In this document: positions 52,918 to 61,000 of the stretch, one piece after another | How the letters are laid out: every line of letters starts with the position of its first letter | How positions within the stretch are numbered: the first letter of the stretch is position 1 | Translations under genes and position numbers: made by a program | NCBI RefSeq assembly: GCF_025833875.1 | Contig: NZ_JAOYOD010000001.1 | Span: 4,604,501-4,668,500, forward strand | DNA length: 64,000 nucleotides | Source of the DNA: Reichenbachiella ulvae | GTDB lineage: Bacteria; Bacteroidota; Bacteroidia; Cytophagales; Cyclobacteriaceae | Direction of reading: 5' to 3' | The notes under the pieces: generated by a model | What the model was told of the DNA's origin: nothing | Seen by the model: only the letters and a program-made list of their open reading frames with translations | Database searches by the model: none

Positions 52918-55752
52918 ATGAAAATCACTGTTATGAAAACATCCCTAAAGTTTCTCCATCTGGTGGCCTTGCTGCTGATATCTGTTGGTCTCGGCTGGTC
53001 GCAAGAATTGTCAGAAAAGGCCATTCCTTTTGATTCTGCTATAACTACAGGCCAGCTAGACAATGGATTGAAATACTTCATCAAGAAAAATGCAAAGCCG
53101 GAAAATCGTGTGGAGTTGCGGTTGGTGGTCAATGCCGGATCAATTCTCGAAGATGAGGATCAACAAGGGTTGGCGCACTTCACAGAGCATATGGCTTTCA
53201 ATGGCTCGAAGAATTTCGATAAAAATGAATTGGTGAGCTACTTGCAGTCTGTGGGAGTGAAATTCGGCGCACATTTGAATGCATATACCTCTTTTGACGA
53301 GACGGTTTATATTCTTCCGATTCCATCGGATGATGAAGAGATTTTGGACCAGGGAATGACGATTTTGGAAGACTGGGCTGGCAATATTCTTTTTGACGCT
53401 GAAGAATTGGACAAGGAACGCGGCGTGGTGATCGAGGAGTGGAGACTCGGCCAGGGAGCAGATACGCGAATGATGGAGGAATACTTACCTGTAATTCTAA
53501 AAGGATCTAAGTATGCTGAGAGACTACCGATTGGCAAGAAGGAGATTTTAGAGACCTTTCCAAGGGAAGCGATTACCAGATTCTATCAGGATTGGTACCG
53601 TCCAGACCTGATGGCAGTAGTGGCTGTAGGGGACATTGATGTCCAGCAAATGGAACAGCGTATCAAGGATCACTTTTCTGGATTGACCAACCCTAAGAAG
53701 GAAAGAGAAAGAAAAGAATTTGATCTCCCAGATAATGATGAGCCATTGGTAGCTATTGCTTCGGATCCAGAGGCTACCAACATCCTTTTCAACATCATGT
53801 TTAAAAAGGAAGCGACGGATTCGAAAACGGAAGAGGATTTTAGAAGAGGGCATGTACAGGGATTGTTTCTAGAGATGATGAACCAGCGATTGAGCGATTT
53901 GTTGCAGTCTGGCAATCCTCCTTACCTATATGCAAGCACTTATATAGGATCGCCGGTTTCGAGAACGACTACCGCTTTTTCTGGGTTTGCGGTTCCCAAG
54001 CCAGACGATATCAAAACGGGCATCACTACCATGCTGCAAGAAATTAGACGTGTCCAATTGCATGGATTCAATGACTCAGAATTGAAGACTGCTAAGCTGA
54101 ATGTAATGGAAGCTTATGAAAGTGCATACAAGGAAAGAGACAAATCAAAGTCTGCTTCTTATGCCGATGAATTGATCCGACATTTTTTGGAAAAGGAGCC
54201 CGTGCCTGGTATCACTTATGAACACAATTTTGTGAAGGAGCATCTGGATGGCATCACATTAGAAGAAGTGAACAGCATCATCGGCAAATGGATCAAGAAG
54301 GAGAACAGAATCCTTTATATGACAGCTCCCGAGCAGGAAGACCTGGTATTGCCTACAGAAGAAGAAATACTAGCCTGGGTTGAGGAATATGAGAACATAG
54401 AATTGGAGCCTTTGGAAGAAGAGGTGATTGATGCCAATTTATTGAAGCAAGAGCCTAAAGGAGGCAGCATCGTTTCGCAAGAAACAATCGATGAAATAGA
54501 TACGAAAGTCCTGACACTGTCCAATGGTGCCAAGGTCTATCTTAAGCAGACGGATTTTAAGAATGATCAGATTCTTTTTTCAGCCTTTAAGGAAGGAGGA
54601 ACTTCTCTGGCATCTGACGATGGTTTTTGGTCAGCAGAGATGGCTTCTAATATAGTAGGGTTAAGCGGAGTGGGCGACTACACCTACACTCAATTGGAGA
54701 AAGCGCTGGCGGGTAAGTCGGTTGGCTTGTCTCCCTACATTGGAGAGCTAGAGTCTGGTTTTCGAGGCAATGTTTCTCCTCAGGACCTGGAGACCATGTT
54801 CCAACTCGCCTACCTGTATATGAATCAGGTCAGGAAAGATGAAGAGGCTTTTCAGTCTTTGATGCAGCGCAACAAGGCCATATTGTCCAATGTGCTATCC
54901 AATCCGTCTTACTATTTTCAGGATCGCATGGCACGGATTCTGAGTCAGGATCATTTGCGTGGGGGAGGAATTCCTAAAGTAGAGGATCTGGAAAAGGTGA
55001 ATTTGGATGAGGCCATTGCTTTTTTCAAATCGGAATTTAGAGTAGCTGGCGCCTTTACCTATGTCTTTGTGGGCAATTTCGAAGAGGAGAGTCTTCTGCC
55101 ATTGATTGAACAGTATTTAGCAGGAGGAAAGGAAACCAGGGCAGAGAATACCTATATCGATCGTGGCGTGCGTCATCCCTCAGGAATGCTACAAGAAAAA
55201 ATCTATAAAGGAACTGAGGAGCAAAGTACAGTTGTGATGAGCTTTGACGAGGAAGCGAAGTACAAGCAAGAAGAAAGCTATTATCTACGGTCTTTGGCTG
55301 AAGTATTGGATATCAAGCTAGTGGAAATCTTGAGAGAAGAAAAAGGAGGAGTATACGGTGTAGGAGCGAGTGGTCAGGGAAGTCAAAGACCTTATGAGCA
55401 TTATGCCCTTTCAGTCAAATTCCCTTGTGGACCCGAAAATGTGGATACGCTGGTCATGGCAGCCCTGGATGTGATCAAGGACGTGCAGGACAATGGAGTA
55501 TCCGAAGAGGACCTTAACAAGATAAAAGAAACGCAGCGTCGCGAGATGGAATTGAGTTGGAAAGAAAATGGATTCTGGTTAGGGGCGATAGGAAGTTACC
55601 TGAAGAACGGGTTTGAGCTCAGCGAAATGAAGGAGCTGGACACGCGAATCGAGGCGCTAAGCGCGAAAGACATTCAAAAAGCCGCTCAGAAATATGTAGA
55701 TACTTCTGAGTATGCTCAGATCGTTTTATATCCTGAAACGATGAAGGAGTAG
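52918..55752 (+). CDS. M16-family zinc peptidase (two-domain, secreted)
   Basis: A 944-residue protein from ATG 52918 (ATG 52933 also possible) with a signal peptide (to about GLGWSQ). The N-terminal M16 unit has the inverted zinc motif His87-F-T-Glu90-His91 (LAHFTEHMAFNG) and the distal GVVIEEWRLG Glu. A second M16-like unit from about residue 530 lacks the zinc motif, as is usual. Such pitrilysin/insulinase-type enzymes degrade peptides in the periplasm. Length (about 940) is standard for Bacteroidota. It is followed by a strong terminator. Confidence 0.92.
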   Translation: MKITVMKTSLKFLHLVALLLISVGLGWSQELSEKAIPFDSAITTGQLDNGLKYFIKKNAKPENRVELRLVVNAGSILEDEDQQGLAHFTEHMAFNGSKNFDKNELVSYLQSVGVKFGAHLNAYTSFDETVYILPIPSDDEEILDQGMTILEDWAGNILFDAEELDKERGVVIEEWRLGQGADTRMMEEYLPVILKGSKYAERLPIGKKEILETFPREAITRFYQDWYRPDLMAVVAVGDIDVQQMEQRIKDHFSGLTNPKKERERKEFDLPDNDEPLVAIASDPEATNILFNIMFKKEATDSKTEEDFRRGHVQGLFLEMMNQRLSDLLQSGNPPYLYASTYIGSPVSRTTTAFSGFAVPKPDDIKTGITTMLQEIRRVQLHGFNDSELKTAKLNVMEAYESAYKERDKSKSASYADELIRHFLEKEPVPGITYEHNFVKEHLDGITLEEVNSIIGKWIKKENRILYMTAPEQEDLVLPTEEEILAWVEEYENIELEPLEEEVIDANLLKQEPKGGSIVSQETIDEIDTKVLTLSNGAKVYLKQTDFKNDQILFSAFKEGGTSLASDDGFWSAEMASNIVGLSGVGDYTYTQLEKALAGKSVGLSPYIGELESGFRGNVSPQDLETMFQLAYLYMNQVRKDEEAFQSLMQRNKAILSNVLSNPSYYFQDRMARILSQDHLRGGGIPKVEDLEKVNLDEAIAFFKSEFRVAGAFTYVFVGNFEEESLLPLIEQYLAGGKETRAENTYIDRGVRHPSGMLQEKIYKGTEEQSTVVMSFDEEAKYKQEESYYLRSLAEVLDIKLVEILREEKGGVYGVGASGQGSQRPYEHYALSVKFPCGPENVDTLVMAALDVIKDVQDNGVSEEDLNKIKETQRREMELSWKENGFWLGAIGSYLKNGFELSEMKELDTRIEALSAKDIQKAAQKYVDTSEYAQIVLYPETMKE

Positions 55753-55765
55753 TAAGAATCTTGTA

Positions 55766-55808
55766 AAGAACGGCTTTGTTATGGGTTATAAAACTAAGCC
55801 GTTCTTTT
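55766..55808 (+). terminator. Terminator after the M16 gene
   Basis: A 12-bp stem (AAAGAACGGCTT with AAGCCGTTCTTT) closing a 19-base loop, followed by T-rich sequence. Confidence 0.8.
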
Positions 55809-55834
55809 CTTATTATTTAAACTTTCGTGTTTAC

Positions 55835-56125
55835 TTATAAGTCAATATTGATAGTTACCTTTCCTCCAAGTCCTTTTTCTACTATGTCGTATAGCGTTTT
55901 CAATGTGAGATTGCTCCCATCATTTTCAACCCTAGAAATATAGGTTCTTTTTTTATCTACTAGTTCGCCTAATTGTTGTTGGGTTAGTTGTTTTTGCTCA
56001 CGAGCTTGACGCAACATCAATCCTATTTTTAAGCCTTCTGCTTCCCTTTCTAATTGGTCACGTCTTGGCGTGCCTACTTTTCCAAAGACGTCATCTTTTA
56101 TGGTTTTCCAGGATTTAGTTGTCAT
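55835..56125 (-). CDS. XRE-family antitoxin (HigA-like)
   Basis: A 96-residue protein with a helix-turn-helix (about 33-60; IGLMLRQAREQKQLTQQQLG, then VDKKRTYISRVENDG). The C-terminal LTLKTLYDIVEKGLGG is typical of antitoxins that pair with RelE/HigB toxins. It lies behind the toxin gene on the same strand; the unbroken toxin frame would overlap its start by 11 bases, a usual arrangement for coupled translation. It probably represses its own promoter. Confidence 0.85.
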   Translation of the reverse strand: MTTKSWKTIKDDVFGKVGTPRRDQLEREAEGLKIGLMLRQAREQKQLTQQQLGELVDKKRTYISRVENDGSNLTLKTLYDIVEKGLGGKVTINIDL

Positions 56126-56204
56126 GATTGTTTTCTTTTTCTCTATAATACTCTTCCATTAGTTTCAGAGCTCTTTCTATTTCATTCTTAGGGGTTTTCT
56201 GTGT

Positions 56205-56471
56205 TTACTTTTGAAATCCATTAAGAAGGATGACTAATTGGTTTCCATCAAAAAAGCAAAATACTCTCCAAATGTTGGGTCCCAATTGAATCCTTGTTTC
56301 ATAGAGCCCGTCACTGCCAGTTATATGTTTTAAATAACTGGATGGAACACGTTCGAGAATTTCGATTGCTTCAATGATCTTAAAGATTTTGTTCTGAACC
56401 TTGGTAGATTGGTTCTTAAGAAAATCTTCAAAATAATGTTTGTAAGCAATGACCTCTCGGACTTTGTGCAT
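56205..56471 (-). CDS. RelE/HigB-like toxin, truncated by an in-frame ochre stop
   Basis: 88 codons of a Gp49/HigB-type toxin (YKHYFEDFLKNQSTKVQNKI, GSDGLYETRIQLGPNIWRVF). The reading stops at TAA (56205-56207) just after LLNGFQK. The same frame continues 29 codons (TQKTPKNEIERALKLMEEYY...) to a stop at 56115-56117, which is the usual C-terminal helix of this family and would give a 118-residue toxin. A single AAA-to-TAA change explains this. The full family degrades mRNA on the ribosome; without the last helix, activity is doubtful. Confidence 0.82.
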   Translation of the reverse strand: MHKVREVIAYKHYFEDFLKNQSTKVQNKIFKIIEAIEILERVPSSYLKHITGSDGLYETRIQLGPNIWRVFCFFDGNQLVILLNGFQK

Positions 56472-56582
56472 TTATCAAAGGTAACTTAAAAGTTACTTTT
56501 GGCCAAAGTTTGATTCTTGTCGAATTATTTTTTTAGGAATTATTGAAGATATGGATTATCTAGAAATAACAGTGTTGATCAA

Positions 56583-56620
56583 CAAAAAACGAAGGCGTCT
56601 ATGATAAGTAGACGCCTTTT
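56583..56620 (-). terminator. Terminator after pyrR
   Basis: A perfect 9-bp stem (56593-56601 with 56609-56617), 7-base loop, and a T run on the minus strand. The stem includes the pyrR stop codon. Confidence 0.75.
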
Positions 56621-57099
56621 TCTTTGCCTTTGAAAACCACCGTCACGTGATCGTTCATCGTGGTAGCCAGTTCGTATCCTGAATACTTCGGGTAGATGGG
56701 GAAGGACTTGTGGCTTCTGTTGACCATTACGGCCACTTCTATCTTCTTAATGTTAACGTTGAGCAGCGCTTTCAATGCATAGGCCGCCGTCTTGCCAGAG
56801 TGCAGGACATCATCGATCAGTATCACAGGCTTTTTGATCAATTCTTTGTCATCCAGGTCTAATTCAATTTCTTCAGACAGAGGGGCCTCTTTGTTGATGT
56901 CTACTTTGCCAACCGTGTACTTCTGGTTCGAAATTTTTTTCAATTCCTTTTCTAGCATCTGGGCAAACTCATGGCCATTGTCGGATACACCGGCCAAAAT
57001 CAGATGCTTTTCCTCCAAGTGATTTTCATAAATCTGATAGGCAATACGTATGATGCGCTGATCGATCTGAGCGCTATCTAATATAATATCCTTTGACAT
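56599..57099 (-). CDS. pyrR: PyrR-like phosphoribosyltransferase
   Basis: A 166-residue protein from ATG 57097-57099 (another ATG at 57112-57114 overlaps the Lrp stop). It has the PRPP-binding loop VILIDDVLHSGKTA (about residues 95-108), an N-terminal strand HLILAGVSDNG, and a C-terminal NDHVTVVFKG. PyrR proteins regulate the pyr operon by RNA attenuation and have uracil phosphoribosyltransferase activity. No pyr genes are adjacent. It follows the Lrp gene by seven bases, so they form an operon. Confidence 0.85.
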   Translation of the reverse strand: MSKDIILDSAQIDQRIIRIAYQIYENHLEEKHLILAGVSDNGHEFAQMLEKELKKISNQKYTVGKVDINKEAPLSEEIELDLDDKELIKKPVILIDDVLHSGKTAAYALKALLNVNIKKIEVAVMVNRSHKSFPIYPKYSGYELATTMNDHVTVVFKGKEKGVYLS

Positions 57100-57106
57100 G
57101 TTATGT

Positions 57107-57592
57107 TCAGGCATTAGATTCTGGAATCGGAATTTCTTTGTTGTTTTTGAAAGTAGACAAAATTACCATCGACTGCAAACTGTCCACTACTTCTATGTCA
57201 CTGACTTTTTCCAACATCAGCAATTGATAGGAGGCAATGTCTTTAGCGATCACTTTGAGGATGAAGTCTCCAGAGCCTGTGATGTGATGGCATTCGACTA
57301 CTTCGTCTATTTGAGCGATTTTAGATAGGAAAGAATCAATGTTCTGTTTGTTATGCCCTTTGAGAGATACCTGAACGAAAGTGTTGACCCCCAAACCCAG
57401 CATTTCAGCGTTCAATTCAGCATGGTAGCTTTTGATGATTCCGCCTTGTTCGAGTTTTTTGACTCGCTCAAGAGTAGGAGCCGGTGAGAGCCCTACTTCT
57501 TCGGAAAGCTTGGCATTGGTGATTTTTCCGTTGTTTTGCAGGATCTTCAAGATTTTCCGATCCGTCTTGTCGATTTTGATGTTTCCTTTCAT
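57107..57592 (-). CDS. Lrp/AsnC-family transcriptional regulator
   Basis: A 161-residue protein. The N-terminal winged helix-turn-helix (KILKILQNNGKITNAKLSEE, LSPAPTLERVKKLEQGGII) is followed by an AsnC ligand-binding domain (FVQVSLKGHNKQNIDSFLSK, ECHHITGSGDFILKV). The family forms octamers and senses amino acids. It leads a short operon with pyrR. Upstream of it lies a 458-base region with 7-bp repeats. Confidence 0.92.
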   Translation of the reverse strand: MKGNIKIDKTDRKILKILQNNGKITNAKLSEEVGLSPAPTLERVKKLEQGGIIKSYHAELNAEMLGLGVNTFVQVSLKGHNKQNIDSFLSKIAQIDEVVECHHITGSGDFILKVIAKDIASYQLLMLEKVSDIEVVDSLQSMVILSTFKNNKEIPIPESNA

Positions 57593-57773
57593 TATTTGAT
57601 TTCAGTCTATATTGCTAGATTGGATTTTGCCGAAATTTTATTTCAAGCAAATGTAATCAACAAAATAAGTTATATATAATTCTTAGCTTAACAACATTAC
57701 ACGAAATATTGTTCCATAATGTTTTGGTAACAAGTAAGTAAGAACAAACCCTTATTGATGTTTGCTTTTTTGC

Positions 57774-58040
57774 TCTTGGCAGTTGGCTTATTGCTTTTGG
57801 TCATTGGCTATTGGCTATTGGCAGTTGGCTTATTGCTTTTGGTCATTGGCTATTGGCTATTGGCGCTTGGCTGTTGGCTTTTAGCCATTGGCTCTTGACT
57901 CTGGTCTTTTGTTTCCCAACTTATTTGTTACAGGTTTTATGTTCAAGATTTTTTCGTTTGGCGGTTAGCGATTAGCGCTAAGCGGTCGGCTATTAACTTT
58001 TGGCTCCCGACTCCTCTTGCCTTTTGCCTCTCACAATCTT
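57774..58040. repeat. Heptanucleotide tandem array (nnTTGGC)
   Basis: From 57774 to about 57900 the sequence divides into 7-base units nnTTGGC (tcTTGGC, agTTGGC, taTTGGC and variants). A 42-bp block (six units) is duplicated exactly at 57781-57822 and 57823-57864. After an unrelated stretch (about 57910-57960), a second, more degenerate block in the same 7-base step runs to about 58040 (ggTTAGC, gaTTAGC, gcTAAGC...). It fills most of the gap between the Lrp gene and the PKD protein gene; the rest of 57593-57773 shows no feature. Confidence 0.85.
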
Positions 58041-58050
58041 GCCTCTTATT

Positions 58051-61000
58051 TTACTGCTTAATGATTTTCTGAGTTTTTTCCTGTCCGTTGTATACAAACT
58101 TGACAATGTATAGACCCGCTCCAAAGTTGTCTGTATCTATCAGAAATGTATTGAGCCCTGCATTGACCTCCATGTATCTTTCGTTGAAGACCACAGCGCC
58201 AGTAGCATCGATCAGGTAGAGCTGAACGGGTGCTTTACCTGGCAGAATGGTCTGAATGTACAAAGTGGGCTGCCCCACTGGCAGAGGATTAGGATATGGT
58301 TGCTCCATGACCATCTCTTGCTCGAAGTTGATACAGCCCTGGTTATTGAGCGGATTCACATCCTCCAGGTCTGATTTTCTGTCCAGTAGCTCTACACACA
58401 CGAATTGGATGTTGTTTCCTGCTATTGGGAGATTGAAATTGAGTGGAATCGTGACGCTCTCGTCTTTTCTCAATCGCTGATCATAGCTCTCAAAAATGGA
58501 ACTTTGACTTTCAAAATCGATGCGGATATCGAACCCGTCCAAATTGAAACTGCTGTTGTTTCGTGCTGTGATATAGAGTCGGTTCATGCCATTTTCCTCT
58601 ATGGCCTGTACTCTTAACAGTTGTAGATCCAATTCAGGTTCGGCAACCAGAATATCCATGTAAGCCGAATCGCTACAGAATTCATTGTATGCAATCAGTT
58701 CGGTCACATAATCTCCGTTGCTTTCATATACGTGGCTTGGGTCCGTTTCTATACTCGTGGCACTGCCATCTCCAAAGTTCCAGAGGTAGCTGATGCCTCC
58801 TTCTGACTGGTTGCTGAAGTTAACAGGCAGTGGTGCACCGCCATATTCATCATCCACCTCAAAGCTGGCAATTGGTGAAGCCTGAACGGTAATGCTTTGA
58901 TTGGTTTCATTTTCACAACCCAGGTCATCGATTACTCGCAAGTTTACGTCATAGTTACCCGCCTCTTGAAAGTAATGACTCACCTGACTGCCATTGGCAG
59001 TACCTTCTCCCGCAAAGTCCCAGGTACGTGAAAGAATGGAAGGCCCCTGGCTGCTGCTCTGGTCGCTGAACTGGGTCGCTTCATTGTCACAATTGGCAGA
59101 ATAGCTGAAATCTACCTGTGGCAAATCGTAAATGGTAAACTCTTGCTCAGCCTGAGCCACGCAGAGGTTGTTAGGAGTGACAGAGAGCAGGGCGGTATAA
59201 GTCCCAGGCGTATCGAAGACCTCGGTCACATTTTGAGTGAAATATTCCTGCCCATCGATCAACCAATACCAGGCGGCCAGTTGATTGTCCGATTCGGTGG
59301 TGCTGAGGTCTGTAAAGGTGCTTTCTGTACCCAAACAAGCTACATCGATATTGAAATCTACTTGGGGACTAGCTCGAACGATGACCGTTTGGGTAGCCGT
59401 ATTGCTGCAATTGCCCGTATTGGTAACCGTCAGGCTCACGTTATAGCTGCCCGTTTCATCAAAAAGGAAACTTGGGTTTTGATCTCCTGAACTGCCTAAG
59501 GCACTAAAGTCCCATTCCCAACTCTGGAGATTATTGATGGCATCTCCAGAGGTCGATTCGTCTGTAAAGTCTACAGCACTTCCTTCACAGCCCGGCGTGT
59601 TGATAAAAGACACCTCCGGGATTCCATTGATGCGGATGCTTCGGGTGATTTGGTTTGAACAGCCCTGATCGTTTTCCATGGTGAGTGTCACCGGATAGTC
59701 TCCAGCTGCTCCGTATAGATAGCCTGGATTCGAAAGGTTAGATGAACCCAACTCATCCCCAAAGTCCCAGAATGGATTGACCAAACCATCCCCTATCGTA
59801 AGGTTGGTAAAGGTAGCCGTCTCACCAAAACAATCATTCTCGATGATGAAATCCGGTCTAGGCCCCTCAATGATATCTAAGCTTTGAGTAGTGCTGGTTT
59901 CACAGCCAGGAATGGCCATGGTCAATTGTACCACATAGGTTCCCGCATTCGCAAAAGTGTGCGTGTTCTGATCGGAGGGAGCGCTTCCATCTCCATAGTC
60001 CCAGCTATAGTTGATGTCCGCTTCACCGTGATTGCTTTCGTCGCTGTTGTTAGCGAACAGCAACTCGCTGCTACTACAGTAAGGAGCCGCAGTACTCACT
60101 TCAAATACCGGAGCAGGAGGCGCCTCATAAACAGACAATTCTTGTACCGCCGAATTCGAACAAACCCCATCCGATACGATCAATTTCGGCTGATAAAGCC
60201 CAGCAGCAGGAAACTGAAAATCCGCACTGGCGCCCGTAGCATCTTCTACCCCATCTCCATTAAAGTCCCAGGAATAGGAGTTGATGGCGGCTGGGTCATC
60301 TACTACAGCGGAGAAGGTATTGGTATTGGAGACACAACGGGAGTCATCGATGGTGAAGGAGATGTTTGGAGCAGTAGCAGAGGATACTGTAATGGATTGT
60401 GTAGTGGTGTTAGTGTTTCCACTGTCATCGATGGCAGTGAGCGCAATGTCGTAAGTGCCCGCTTGGGAGAAGGAGACATTGGAAGGAGATGCAAGCGAAG
60501 AAGTAGGAGTGGAAGCGAAGCATTGGATATCAAAAATGACTTCATAGATTTCACTACTAACGTTGCTGGAAGAGAAGATTTTCCAGTTACTCTGAAGTTT
60601 GTAAGCACTTAGCGCAAAGTTGTTAGATATGGTTAAGAAGTCGGTTAGATCAGAGAGGTTAGGGGTAGAGTTGTAGAGGTCGTTTCCTAATTCTAATCTG
60701 TAGATATTTCCTATGGCAGATTGAATGATAAGGAAGTATTCTTCGCCTTCCATAATGAGAGCAATCCCTCTTGGATCAGTGATAGTAGCTGTTAACTCAT
60801 TAATGTCGGGAGTTAGATTAGCCAGGTCAGCACCAAAATTGATAGAGAATATTTTATCATTTCCATTGGAAGAAACGAAAGCAAGATATTGACCACAGTT
60901 TTTGGATAGAGTGATTCCTGCAAGTTTACTAGCACCAGTAACAGTAAGTAGGTTTTCAGAAGGAGTGTTAAGGATACTGTTTCCGAAGTGGTAAGAAGCA

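Noticed and set aside
59884..60612. A 242-codon plus-strand frame inside the PKD protein gene.
   Set aside because: Antisense shadow; its Arg/Ser-rich composition mirrors the PKD-coding strand, and part of it recurs only because of the internal repeat.
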